Part shown: piece by piece, positions 6,400 to 13,821 of the stretch
Position numbering within the stretch: the stretch's first letter is position 1
Layout: every line of letters starts with the position of its first letter
Origin: CAZDGB01 sp964504645
Lineage (GTDB): Bacteria; Planctomycetota; Planctomycetia; Planctomycetales; Planctomycetaceae
Length of the DNA stretch: 19,925 nt
NCBI GenBank assembly: GCA_964504645.1
Contig: CAZDGB010000114.1
Coordinates: 1 to 19,925 of the forward strand
Reading direction: 5' to 3'
The notes under the pieces: model-generated
The model's input: only the letters and a program-made list of their open reading frames with translations
The model's database searches: none
What the model was told of the DNA's origin: nothing
Made by a program: the position numbers and the translations under genes

Positions 6400-7743
6400 T
6401 TACATCACGCCGCGCAGCACCAGACCCAGCACCGCCGCTCCGCCGAGCGTCGGCAGCATGCCGAGATGAAATCGGAATAGCGCCAGCATCGACGCGATGG
6501 CGATCAACAGGGCTTTGCCGTCGAGCGTCGTCCAATCCGGCGTCCAGACGCGGAATCGTTCCCACGCCGAGGGATGCCATTCCGTCACCGTTCCGAACAG
6601 CGTATGCAGCGTGAACCATACCGACAGGTTCAGAATTGCTCCGACGACGGCCGCGGTGATGCCCGACAGCATGTGGCTCAGGAACTTCAATCGCCGCAGC
6701 GCTTCGAGGTACGGCGCGAACACGAAAATGAACAGAAACGACGGTGCGAACGTCACCCAGGTCGTGATGCCCGATCCGATCGCGGCGGCGAGCCACGGGT
6801 TTAGTTCGCCCGGCTGTCGATACGCTCCGAGGAACGCCACGAATTGCACGACCATGATCAGCGGGCCCGGCGTCGTCTCTGCGAGTCCCAGACCGTCCTG
6901 CATTTCGCCGGGCGTCACCCAGCCGTAGGTCTGGACGGCCTCCTGCGCGAGATACGCCAGCACGGCGTACGCCCCGCCGAACGTAACCACCGCCGTCTTG
7001 CTGAAATACAGGCCCTGCTGCGTGAAGACGCTGTCCGGCCCGAAGAACGCCATCACCAGACCGACCGGTGCGAACCAGATCACCAGCCATGCCAAGGCGA
7101 CACCGAGCGTTCCCAGCACGCTGTGAGTTCGCGTCGGCGTCACTTCCGTCCCGTCGTTTTTCCCTTGCGGAAACTGCGACGGCCAGATGCGGGCGCAGAG
7201 CCAGCCGGCGATCGCCGCGGTCGCCACGATCCACGGAAACGACACCTGGAAGAAGTGCATCGCCAGAAACGAAACGCCGGCGAAGGCCACCAGCAGCGGG
7301 CTTTTCAGCGCCCGCCGGCCGATCCGCAGCACGGCCTCCAGCACGACGGCGAGCACCGCCGCCTTCACGCCGAAGAACAACGCCGCGATCCAGCTCACCT
7401 GGTGAAAGGCGACATACAGCCAGCTGAGCACGAGCAGCGCCAGCGCGCCCGGTGCGATGAACAGCAGCCCCGCGGTCAACCCGCCGCGTAGGCCGAAAAG
7501 TTTCCAGCCCGCGTAGGTGACCAGCTGCGTCGCTTCCGGCCCCGGCAGCAGCATGCAGAAATTGAGAGCATGCAGAAATTCGTCTTCGGAGAGCCAGCGC
7601 TTTTCGTCGACGACGACGCGGTGGATGACCGCAATCTGCCCAGCCGGGCCGCCGAAACTCTGTGCCGCGATACGACTCCACGCCCAAACCGCCTCTCGTT
7701 CAGTGACGGCGGGAGGCAGGGCGGAATCCGGCGGCGAACTCAA
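6400..7743 (-). CDS. chrA: ChrA-type chromate efflux transporter (long-chain CHR family)
   Basis: This 447-aa inner-membrane transporter belongs to the CHR superfamily, whose characterised members export chromate using the proton gradient; sulfate-related substrates are possible. The N-half holds QSFGGPAGQIA, EDEFLHALNFCMLLPGPEATQL and TYAGWKLFG. The C-half repeats the pattern with KTAVVTFGGAYAVLAYLAQE, GLGLAETTPGPLIMVVQFVAF and YRQPG. Two homologous halves with FGG and PGP motifs mark the long-chain type. Length is normal (about 400-450 aa). I place the start at the TTG at 7743, which overlaps the upstream stop codon as TTGA (7740-7743) and gives a normal N-terminus. A GTG at 7812 would add 23 residues lying within the upstream gene. 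No ChrB or other chromate regulator is seen nearby, so the true substrate is uncertain. Confidence 0.9.
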   Translation of the reverse strand: MSSPPDSALPPAVTEREAVWAWSRIAAQSFGGPAGQIAVIHRVVVDEKRWLSEDEFLHALNFCMLLPGPEATQLVTYAGWKLFGLRGGLTAGLLFIAPGALALLVLSWLYVAFHQVSWIAALFFGVKAAVLAVVLEAVLRIGRRALKSPLLVAFAGVSFLAMHFFQVSFPWIVATAAIAGWLCARIWPSQFPQGKNDGTEVTPTRTHSVLGTLGVALAWLVIWFAPVGLVMAFFGPDSVFTQQGLYFSKTAVVTFGGAYAVLAYLAQEAVQTYGWVTPGEMQDGLGLAETTPGPLIMVVQFVAFLGAYRQPGELNPWLAAAIGSGITTWVTFAPSFLFIFVFAPYLEALRRLKFLSHMLSGITAAVVGAILNLSVWFTLHTLFGTVTEWHPSAWERFRVWTPDWTTLDGKALLIAIASMLALFRFHLGMLPTLGGAAVLGLVLRGVM

Positions 7744-7919
7744 CCGAGGTGCTTCAATTGCTGCTCGAGCGCCTTGATCTGGTTGCGGAACCGGCGGGCG
7801 TGGTAGTTCCACGTCTGCTGCTTGGGCACGCTCCCGGCCACCGCGGCCAACCGCTCATGCTTTTCCGCCTGGGCGGTCTTAACCTTAATCTTGTGCTGGA
7901 GTTCCGAAGCGCGCGACAT
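7740..7919 (-). CDS. Small basic helical protein of unknown function
   Basis: A 59-aa protein starts at the ATG at 7919. It is rich in Lys, Gln and Ala with near-heptad spacing (SELQHKIKVKTAQAEKHERL and RNQIKALEQQLKHLG), suggesting two helices or a short coiled coil. A TTG at 7955 would give 71 aa but is less likely. Its TGA overlaps the likely TTG start of chrA, so the two would be translated together. A weak purine-rich stretch precedes the ATG, and TACAAT on the minus strand (plus-strand 7978-7983) could be a -10 box. I do not recognise the family. The reading frame is supported by the overlap and helical pattern only. Confidence 0.55.
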   Translation of the reverse strand: MSRASELQHKIKVKTAQAEKHERLAAVAGSVPKQQTWNYHARRFRNQIKALEQQLKHLG

Positions 7920-8018
7920 GATTCCGTCTTCTCTTTCGTCTGATCCCGAACGCAACTTCAGCGCCCGCGGGCCCCCTATTGTAGCAGATTCGGAGCCATT
8001 GCCTAGTCTATCGGGCGG

Positions 8019-8405
8019 CTAGAACTGCACCGTCTTGATGTCGAACAATTTGTCCAGATTGGTGATCTTCAGCACCTCGCGGACGTCTTCCGACGGATTG
8101 TACAACTCGACTCGGCCAACCCGTTTGCGAATCGACGTCAGCAGGCCGAGCATGCCGCTCGGCACCAGTCGGACGCCGCTCAAATCGACGGCCATCACCT
8201 GCACCTGATGCTCGTCGATCAATTTATTCATCTGATCGCGATACCCGGCGATGCAGACTTCATCGGGAACGTCCTTCCCGGCGAACCCGACGACGGTCAA
8301 CTCGCCGGTCTGGTAGACCTGCAAGATGCCGGGGTCTTGAAACGCCTTCCCCACGGACGAGTCGTCGCCATCAGCCACGTGATCTTCATGGATGCTGTCG
8401 GACAT
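8019..8405 (-). CDS. STAS-domain protein (anti-anti-sigma-factor-like)
   Basis: The 128-aa cytoplasmic protein has an acidic leader of about 28 residues followed by one STAS domain. The key turn reads VMAVDLSGVRLVPSGMLGLL, where S83 sits at the place of the phosphorylated serine of SpoIIAA-type anti-anti-sigma factors. The C-terminal helix VREVLKITNLDKLFDI is also typical. Such proteins usually bind a kinase-type anti-sigma factor and release a sigma factor. No kinase, phosphatase or sigma gene is nearby, so partners must be elsewhere. The ATG at 8405 has a GGAGG (complement of 8416-8420). It diverges from a second STAS gene 113 bp away, and both may be controlled from that gap. Confidence 0.85.
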   Translation of the reverse strand: MSDSIHEDHVADGDDSSVGKAFQDPGILQVYQTGELTVVGFAGKDVPDEVCIAGYRDQMNKLIDEHQVQVMAVDLSGVRLVPSGMLGLLTSIRKRVGRVELYNPSEDVREVLKITNLDKLFDIKTVQF

Positions 8406-8426
8406 GCGCGAAGAACCTCCGGGGAA

Positions 8427-8454
8427 TTGTCTGGCGAAAGGAATGAGCTAAAGT
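8427..8454 (+). promoter_or_regulatory. Candidate promoter for the plus-strand STAS gene
   Basis: TTGTCT (8427-8432), a 16-bp spacer and TAAAGT (8449-8454) loosely fit a sigma-70 type promoter, 64 bp before the ATG at 8519. Only moderate matches; the divergent intergenic position is the main support. Confidence 0.28.
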
Positions 8455-8518
8455 CTATCGTATCGACGCCGCAGATTCCACCGGTTTGACTGCGCCCCTT
8501 TCACCAAAGATAACCTCC

Positions 8519-8887
8519 ATGAGTTCCAGCGAATTCTTCGAATCGACCCTTGTCGACGGGGACATTCTCTCGTTGCGGCTGAAGGGTGATCTCGATTCCA
8601 CGACGACGCCCGACTTCGACGAGGCGATCCGCCAGCATCTCGACGCCGGGCACACGAAGATCATCATCGACTGCCAGCGGATGGGGTTCCTGTCCAGCCT
8701 CGGCATCGGCTCGCTCGTCGCCTTGCAGACCCGCTTGCGGCGCAAAGGGGGCGACGTGAAGCTCGCCGCGATTCAGGGCTCCGTGATGCAGGTCCTGAAG
8801 ATCGTCCGGCTGGATCGCATCTTCGACATCTACGGCGACGCGGAATTCGCCCGGCAAGCGTTCGGGGCGGAGCGGGACGCGTCGTGA
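8519..8887 (+). CDS. STAS-domain protein (anti-anti-sigma-factor-like)
   Basis: The 122-aa protein is a single STAS domain. It begins with the ILSLRLKGDLDSTTTPDFDEAI strand-helix unit, followed by KIIIDCQRMGFLSSLGIGSLVAL, in which S59/S60 occupy the usual phospho-serine position. The end is VMQVLKIVRLDRIFDIYGD, the standard last helix. It fits the anti-anti-sigma antagonist family of partner-switching systems. The ATG at 8519 gives a normal N-terminus; a TTG at 8486 would add 11 residues without homology. No strong RBS is visible. It diverges from another STAS gene on the minus strand, but the sequences differ enough that a recent duplication is unlikely. A strong hairpin follows its stop codon. 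Confidence 0.85.
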   Translation: MSSSEFFESTLVDGDILSLRLKGDLDSTTTPDFDEAIRQHLDAGHTKIIIDCQRMGFLSSLGIGSLVALQTRLRRKGGDVKLAAIQGSVMQVLKIVRLDRIFDIYGDAEFARQAFGAERDAS

Positions 8888-8894
8888 CGCCAAG

Positions 8895-8915
8895 CCCGGC
8901 GACGGCGTCGCCGGG
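8895..8915. terminator. Bidirectional terminator-like hairpin
   Basis: CCCGGCGAC and GTCGCCGGG form a perfect 9-bp GC-rich stem around a 3-nt loop. It lies in the 59-bp gap between the convergent STAS and SNF2 genes. No U-run follows on either strand, so it would be an atypical intrinsic terminator or an mRNA 3'-end stabiliser. Confidence 0.55.
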
Positions 8916-8946
8916 ACCGTCGCTCACGCTTCCGGCACGAATATTC

Positions 8947-10761
8947 TCACGCCGCTTCCGGCTGTTTCGGCTGGATCGAGCGCGTCCCTTTGCCGTGGCG
9001 GGCTTTCAGGTCGAAGAGGCCGAAGATTTCGGAGGCGGTCAGGCTGCGGGAGCGCGACGTCGTGTCCCCTTCGCCGAGGATTTCCGCAAATAGCTGCCGC
9101 TTTTCGCGCAGCACTTTGTCGATCCGCTCTTCGATCGTGTCCTTGCAGATGAACCGCGTGACGATCACCTGGCTCTTGCAGCCGATGCGGTGGGCCCGGT
9201 TGATCGCCTGGTCTTCCACGGCGGGGTTCCACCAGCGGTCGTACAGGAAGACGTAGCCGGCGAATTGCAGGTTGAGTCCGACAGCGCCGGTGCCGTAGCT
9301 CATCAACAACAGATGCGAGTCCGGGTCTTCCTTGAACTGTTTGAGGATCGGCTCGCGTTGCGGCGTCGGTACGCCGCCGTGATAGACGAGAGCGCCGTGC
9401 TGCTTCGTCTTCGCATAGAGCCAGTCGATCGTCTTCGTCCACTGGCTGAAGAGGATCGCCTTGCCGCCGGACGCCGCGATTTCTTCCATGTCGGCGTCGA
9501 GCCGCTCCAGCTTGATGCTCTCGCCGGTGAGCGGGTCCCAGTTGGTGATTTGCTTGAGCCGCAGCACCAGTTCGAAGACGTGCTGGACGGTGATCGATTC
9601 GCCCAACTCGTTGAGATGAATCACGCCGTCCTTCTCGGCGGTGTCGTAGGCGATCCGCTGCGCCGAGCTGAGTTCGATGACCTCGTCGCGATCGAGCCGC
9701 GGCGGCATGTCTTTCATCACCAGGTCTTTGGTTCGCCGCAGGACGAATTCGCGCGAAAGCGATTGCAGTTGCCGCAAGTCGGGCGTACCGCGGGGCGGGA
9801 TGACCTCCAGATACTCGAACAGCGAGCTCATTTCCTCGGGGCGGTTTTCGATGGGCGTGCCGGTGAGCGCCCAGGCCCGTTTGCGGGGAATGGCGCGGGC
9901 CGTTTCCGCCGTGCGCGAATCGCGGTTCTTGATCCGCTGCGCCTCGTCGAGCACGACGAGGTCGAACTTGGGGAACTCGCCGTCCGGGAACGCGGCGAAA
10001 TCGCGGACCACTAGTTCGTAATTCGCAATCAGAACCGGCACGCCGGGCATCGACCACGTCAGCTTGCGGCGCTCGGTGTCGCCTTCAATGACGACGAACG
10101 GCAACTCTTCGGCCCAGTTCTGGAACTCGCGCTGCCAGTTCGGCAAGAGCGGCTTCGGACAAACGAGCAGCACCTTGCGGACCTGGCCGGACCGAATCAG
10201 CAGCCGAATCGCCGTGATCGTCTGCATCGTCTTGCCGAGGCCCATCTCATCGGCGAGGAGCGCGGCGTCCTTGGAGAACAGCCAGCCGATTCCCTCGTAC
10301 TGAAACGGGAACGGCTCGAACGGCATGATCAGTTCCTGCCCGGCGAGCCACGTCTGCAACGGCGGCTGGAGCAGATAGAAGAGCCGATCTTCCAGCGACA
10401 ATGCATCCGGCGGAGGCCGCAACTTGGTGAGCTTCTTTTGCTGATCGATCAACTCCGCGGTCGGCGTCTGTTCCGGTTGCGGCGGCTGAATTCGCTCCAG
10501 TTTCTCCGGCTTCGGTTCCGGCGGCGGCTGAAAGATCAAGCCTTCGGGAAACGTCAGGCCGTGCGTCTGGATCTTCGGCTTCGTCGGCTTCCAGCCGATG
10601 ACCAGCGGCACCGTCTTGAGCAATGGCACCAACTCCGTCTCGACCCGCGGTGCCCGTTGCAACGCCCCGTTGAGGCCGGCGAGGTGGATGTCGGGCGGGT
10701 CGAGCGTCAACGATTGGGGGTTGAGGACCGGAGGGTCGAGTGCGAGATCAGAGCCGTGCAT
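8947..10761 (-). CDS. SNF2-family DEAD/DEAH-like helicase (ATP-dependent DNA translocase)
   Basis: The 604-aa cytoplasmic protein carries both RecA-like lobes of the SNF2 family. An N-terminal region (residues about 1-140) is Pro-rich and unlike known domains. Then follow motif I DEMGLGKT (about 171-178), motif II DEAQ (about 272-275), motif III LTGTPIENR (about 299-307), LRRTKD, motif V YGTGAVGLNLQ (about 489-499) and motif VI DQAINRAHRIGC (about 517-528). All are intact, so ATP-driven movement on DNA is expected. Bacterial relatives include HepA/RapA-like and defence-associated proteins, but no diagnostic extra domain or adjacent methylase is present, so the role is open. The ATG at 10761 has GGAG nearby; a TTG at 10773 is less likely. 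It lies 73 bp downstream of an unknown gene on the same strand, probably one transcript. Confidence 0.93.
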   Translation of the reverse strand: MHGSDLALDPPVLNPQSLTLDPPDIHLAGLNGALQRAPRVETELVPLLKTVPLVIGWKPTKPKIQTHGLTFPEGLIFQPPPEPKPEKLERIQPPQPEQTPTAELIDQQKKLTKLRPPPDALSLEDRLFYLLQPPLQTWLAGQELIMPFEPFPFQYEGIGWLFSKDAALLADEMGLGKTMQTITAIRLLIRSGQVRKVLLVCPKPLLPNWQREFQNWAEELPFVVIEGDTERRKLTWSMPGVPVLIANYELVVRDFAAFPDGEFPKFDLVVLDEAQRIKNRDSRTAETARAIPRKRAWALTGTPIENRPEEMSSLFEYLEVIPPRGTPDLRQLQSLSREFVLRRTKDLVMKDMPPRLDRDEVIELSSAQRIAYDTAEKDGVIHLNELGESITVQHVFELVLRLKQITNWDPLTGESIKLERLDADMEEIAASGGKAILFSQWTKTIDWLYAKTKQHGALVYHGGVPTPQREPILKQFKEDPDSHLLLMSYGTGAVGLNLQFAGYVFLYDRWWNPAVEDQAINRAHRIGCKSQVIVTRFICKDTIEERIDKVLREKRQLFAEILGEGDTTSRSRSLTASEIFGLFDLKARHGKGTRSIQPKQPEAA

Positions 10762-10834
10762 GGAGGACTCCAATCTCCAATCGCTCGAAACTCAACCGGG
10801 AGATCGAGGATTGGAAATTTCCATCGGCGCAGCG

Positions 10835-11353
10835 CTAGGCAGGGCGTTGCGCCTGGGATTTGATTGTTTCGCCCAGCGCTTCGCGGATGCGGTCGAAAGG
10901 CTCTTTCAAGTCCGCGCTGTCCGGAATCTGGGCGGCTTGCTTGATGATTTCGGCGCGGTCGGCCGCATGGGCGTCGTGGAAGCGAAGCTTCTGCTTGCCG
11001 AGCGGGATAACATCGTCGGCGCTGACTTTGCCGTCGATCAGGCTGGCGACGGGCACGGAAACGTGTTCCCGCAGCGCGAGCAGATCGGGGGATTCGGTCA
11101 GCACCAGATGCGGTTTGACGCCGACTTTTTCGATCAACGTCTTGCCGATGAGTTCCGTCAAGATGTACGGCTGCAGTTGCGGCCCGAAGAGAATCTGCTG
11201 GGTGCGATTCGCCTTGACGGGCGTGGTGCACTGAAACTCGAGCGGCCGGCCGAAGCGGTTGGTGACGAGCAGTCCTCCCACCAGGCCCCGTTCTGGGTCT
11301 TCCACGGCGGTGAGGAAGCCGAGTCGAAACTGATCTTGCGAGGCGGCCGCCAT
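10835..11353 (-). CDS. Conserved-looking hypothetical protein upstream of the SNF2 helicase
   Basis: The 172-aa soluble protein has no signal peptide or membrane segment. It starts with FRLGFLTAVEDPERGLVGGLLVTNRFGRPLEFQ, a beta-rich segment. A middle part holds PYILTELIGKTLIEK and LVLTESPDLLALREHVSVPVA, and the tail is charged and helical. I do not recognise the family. The ATG at 11353 has an AGGAG (complement of 11366-11370) about 12 bases upstream. It is followed by the SNF2 gene after 73 bp on the same strand, so the two are likely co-transcribed. Without tools no function can be given; a partner or accessory of the helicase is one possibility. Confidence 0.7.
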   Translation of the reverse strand: MAAASQDQFRLGFLTAVEDPERGLVGGLLVTNRFGRPLEFQCTTPVKANRTQQILFGPQLQPYILTELIGKTLIEKVGVKPHLVLTESPDLLALREHVSVPVASLIDGKVSADDVIPLGKQKLRFHDAHAADRAEIIKQAAQIPDSADLKEPFDRIREALGETIKSQAQRPA

Positions 11354-11378
11354 AACGGGAACTGTCTCCTGTGGCCCA

Positions 11379-11406
11379 GGCGAGCGGCGCGGCGTCAGTC
11401 CGCCGT
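11379..11406. repeat. Dispersed GC-rich repeat, copy 2
   Basis: This copy agrees with 805-832 at 25 of 28 positions (core CGCGGCGTCAG). Thirty-six bases further on, AATCCCGGTT (11443-11452) repeats the hairpin word seen at 79-153. Both repeat types therefore occur together in this intergenic stretch and near the start of the window. Confidence 0.6.
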
Positions 11407-11556
11407 AGATTGTCCGAGCGGATCGAAACCGGCCTGCGTCCGAATCCCGGTTAAGATCGGAGCAGTCGGACCGCGGACTTGAACGGAGGAGGAGCAGGAA
11501 CTGGTCAGACAGAGAAACTTGAGCGGGTGCGAGTGTTGGGCGGAATTTGCGGATTG

Positions 11557-11653
11557 CAAGACTTGAGGCTTGAGACCCGAGGCGTGAGACGCAGAACCGG
11601 CATGCAATAAGGCGGATTTGTCCTCAAGCCGCAGGTCTCAAGCCTCTAGCCTG
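11557..11653. repeat. GAGGCTTGAGACC inverted repeat
   Basis: The 13-mer GAGGCTTGAGACC (11565-11577) and its exact complement GGTCTCAAGCCTC (11634-11646) form a perfect core with longer imperfect flanks. It belongs with the related palindromes at 4442-4464 and 13731-13821. The rest of the 421-bp gap between divergent genes (11354-11774) shows no credible ORF; promoters for both genes should lie here, but I could not pick a convincing one. Confidence 0.7.
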
Positions 11654-11774
11654 CCGCGTGACGCGAGCCGTTAAATGTGCTACAACCAGCAGCGCTGCCA
11701 TAGGCGCAGAATCTGCCGACCGGGATTCGCCGAAGTTCCGCATCGTTCTTCCGCGCCGCAGGAGGGATCAGGCC

Positions 11775-12656
11775 ATGCTCGACCTCGAAAAAACCGCCGC
11801 GCATCGGGTCTACCAGACGGAACTGCGGGGCGATGCGATGGTCGTCACGCTGCAGGGAGATTCGCCGGGATTCAGCATCGGCGCCGTGCACAACGAGATG
11901 GCGACAATCGTCGGGCTGGCGAAAAGCCCCGAGGTGCACAACCTGATCGTCGACATGAGCGGCAGCAACTATTACGGCTCGATCATCCTCGGCGAGATCG
12001 TCAATCTCGGCCAGACCGTCCGCGAAAAGGGAGGGCGGATTGCGATCGCCGGCATCTCGTCGGATATGAAAGAGATTCTGCGGATGATGCGTCTCGACGG
12101 CATGTGGGAACGCTATCCCACGCTGCCGATGGCGCTGCGGGCGTTGGGGAACCTGTCGTGGCAGGAATGGCTGCGTCCCTACGCGAAGCCGATCGCCATC
12201 GCCGCCGGCGTGCTGCTGCTGTGCGCGCTCTACGTCTTTCTGCCTCGCCATGACTACACGCGGGACTACTACCAGGAAGTCGCGAAGCTGTGGGACGACG
12301 GCCGGCAACTCCGGTCATCGAATGCGGGCGACACCGATTGGCTGGTGTTCACGAAGAAGGCCCAAATCAAGTTGGAGGAATTGAAACCGAAGGTTCTCAG
12401 GATCGCGGGCTCTCATAACGAGGCCGGTCGGAACCTGCTGTACGTCGTGCGGGATCATGCGCCGAAGGCCCTCGAGCGGCGGATGGATCCGGAATACGAG
12501 GAAACGGCGTTGGGAAGTTATTACCTGGACTTGGCCCGTGCGTGGTTGGACAAAACGGACATCCCGCCGCGGCCCGAACTCGTAGAAAAAGCGCTGGGAG
12601 CCGATCCGAGAAACTCTTCCCCGCCCAGCGAGCTGAAGAGCGCGGCCCATCCGTAG
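11775..12656 (+). CDS. STAS-domain protein with C-terminal transmembrane anchor and helical tail
   Basis: The 293-aa protein has an N-terminal STAS-like domain (about residues 15-120), then one transmembrane helix (about 138-156, PIAIAAGVLLLCALYVFL). A largely helical domain of about 135 residues follows. The STAS core is NLIVDMSGSNYYGSIILGEIVNL; S69 sits where the phospho-serine falls. GRIAIAGISSDMKEILRMMRLDGM is a good final strand and helix. The start at 11775 is set by GGAGGGA at 11761-11767 with 7-nt spacing; an upstream GTG-type extension to 11658 has no RBS and non-homologous sequence. Anti-anti-sigma proteins are usually soluble, so a single-pass fusion is unusual and may report a signal across the membrane. 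The stop codon lies inside an inverted repeat, so the C-terminus may be altered by that element. Confidence 0.8.
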   Translation: MLDLEKTAAHRVYQTELRGDAMVVTLQGDSPGFSIGAVHNEMATIVGLAKSPEVHNLIVDMSGSNYYGSIILGEIVNLGQTVREKGGRIAIAGISSDMKEILRMMRLDGMWERYPTLPMALRALGNLSWQEWLRPYAKPIAIAAGVLLLCALYVFLPRHDYTRDYYQEVAKLWDDGRQLRSSNAGDTDWLVFTKKAQIKLEELKPKVLRIAGSHNEAGRNLLYVVRDHAPKALERRMDPEYEETALGSYYLDLARAWLDKTDIPPRPELVEKALGADPRNSSPPSELKSAAHP

Positions 12657-12756
12657 AGCAGGCGGCTTGCCTGCGGGCCAACTTCCTCTGGCATGTCTGT
12701 ACGCTCCATGCGACAATTCGCTGTCATGCAAAGCAGGCGAGCCGCCTGCTCTACGG
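12651..12756. repeat. Near-perfect 24-bp inverted repeat
   Basis: Arms 12651-12674 and 12733-12756 are reverse complements at 23 of 24 positions. The shared core is GTAGAGCAGGCGGCT and the arms are separated by 58 bp. The left arm contains the TAG stop (12654-12656) of the upstream gene, and the right arm ends 11 bp before the ATG of the next one. It is probably a dispersed palindromic element rather than an operator; it could also limit read-through. Confidence 0.85.
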
Positions 12757-12767
12757 AAGGGTATTTC

Positions 12768-13730
12768 ATGCGCGCACTGCGACTCATGGTGTTGATGGGC
12801 GGTGGATTCGCCGCCGGTCCGGCGGTTGCGGAGGAGACTTCGCCGCCCGCTGCCGAAGCGGTCACCCAGTGGATTCGCGAGCTCGATCACGAGGAATACG
12901 GCGTCCGCAAGACGGCGACCGAATCACTCGCGAAAGCTGGCGCTGCGGCGTTGCCGTCGCTCGTCGAAGCGGTCAAATCCGGGAGTCTGGAACGGCGGCT
13001 GCGCATCGTCGACCTGTTGGGCCGCATTTACAGCCTGGGGGACGAGGCGAGTTTCGAGCCGGCGGAACTGGCGCTCGAAGATATCAAGCAGGGCGACGCG
13101 GGCAGTTTGAGCGAGCAGGCGACCGCCGTGCTGGCGAATCACTACGACATCCGTGAGAAGCTGGCGGTCGCCGCGATTCAAAAGCTCGGTGGCTCAGCGT
13201 TGTATGCGACCCGATCACAGACGCTGGAACTCGGCGATCCGGATGAAGAAGAGGAGAACGAGGAAGCCAAGCCCGAACGAGTGCTGAACGCCGTTTTCAT
13301 CGGCACCGATTGGACGGGGGGCGATGAGGGGCTGCGGCACGTGCGCCGCTTAACGAGGTTGACGGTTTTGTACTGGGTGAAGAAATCGCCCGTCAGTGAA
13401 GACGCGATCGCGTCGCTCCAGGGCGACATGCCGCGACTCAGCATTCAGCAACGCGGACCGGCCTACTTGGGAATCGGCCCGCTGTTCGACAACCGTGGCT
13501 GCGGCATTCAGCGCGTCCAACCGAATTCTGCCGCGGCGAAGGCCGGCATGCTGGCCCGCGACGTCATCACTCAGTTTGACGGCCGGCCGGTCGACGGTTT
13601 TGAAACGCTGATCGAACTGATCGGCGAGAAGCTTCCCGGTCAGAAAGTGTCAATTACGGTCCTCCGCAACGGCGAACCGCTCGAATTGACCGCCGAACTC
13701 ACCGGTTGGCCGAAAGAAGTCGCGCCGTAG
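12768..13730 (+). CDS. Secreted PDZ-domain protein with N-terminal HEAT-like repeats
   Basis: A 320-aa exported protein of unknown function. A signal peptide covers residues 1-21 (MRALRLMVLMGGG to AVA before EE). Residues about 30-140 form amphipathic helical pairs (EYGVRKTATESLAKAGAAALPSLVEAV and SLERRLRIVDLLGRI), like HEAT/armadillo repeats. An acidic stretch at about 160 is followed by a short region of unclear type. A PDZ domain occupies about 233-316: YLGIGPLF as the ligand-binding loop, then GCGIQRVQPNSAAAKAGMLARDVITQFDGRPV and VSITVLRNGEPLELT. No protease catalytic triad is present, so it is a binding protein, not a HtrA protease. The ATG at 12768, with GGAAGGG upstream, is preferred over the ATG at 12693, which reads through a repeat arm. 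It is likely co-directional with the STAS gene. Confidence 0.82.
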   Translation: MRALRLMVLMGGGFAAGPAVAEETSPPAAEAVTQWIRELDHEEYGVRKTATESLAKAGAAALPSLVEAVKSGSLERRLRIVDLLGRIYSLGDEASFEPAELALEDIKQGDAGSLSEQATAVLANHYDIREKLAVAAIQKLGGSALYATRSQTLELGDPDEEEENEEAKPERVLNAVFIGTDWTGGDEGLRHVRRLTRLTVLYWVKKSPVSEDAIASLQGDMPRLSIQQRGPAYLGIGPLFDNRGCGIQRVQPNSAAAKAGMLARDVITQFDGRPVDGFETLIELIGEKLPGQKVSITVLRNGEPLELTAELTGWPKEVAP

Positions 13731-13821
13731 GTAGGCGTGAGACTTGAGTCCTGAGGCGCGAGACTGGCGCGCCGCTACGTGGATTTCCCTCAAGTCTCGG
13801 GCCTCGGGTCTCCAGCCCTAC
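13731..13821. repeat. Inverted repeat between convergent genes
   Basis: The left part holds GTAGGCGTGAGACTTGAGTC and GGCGCGAGACT; the right part (13788-13821) is its imperfect reverse complement, with CCTCAAGTCTCGGGCCTCGG. It overlaps the stop codon of the minus-strand lipoprotein and starts directly after that of the PDZ gene. The TTGAG/GAGACT vocabulary matches the repeats at 4442-4464 and 11557-11653. It may end transcription from both sides. Confidence 0.65.

Noticed and set aside
6395..7687. 430-aa minus-strand frame overlapping chrA
   Set aside because: Same strand, other frame, Arg/Gly-rich shadow of the transporter.
12768..13730. PDZ protein as a HtrA/DegP protease
   Set aside because: There is no trypsin-like catalytic Ser/His/Asp region; only helical repeats and a PDZ domain are present.
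4438..13821. The repeats as a CRISPR array
   Set aside because: Copies are single, far apart and palindromic, with no regular spacers or cas genes.
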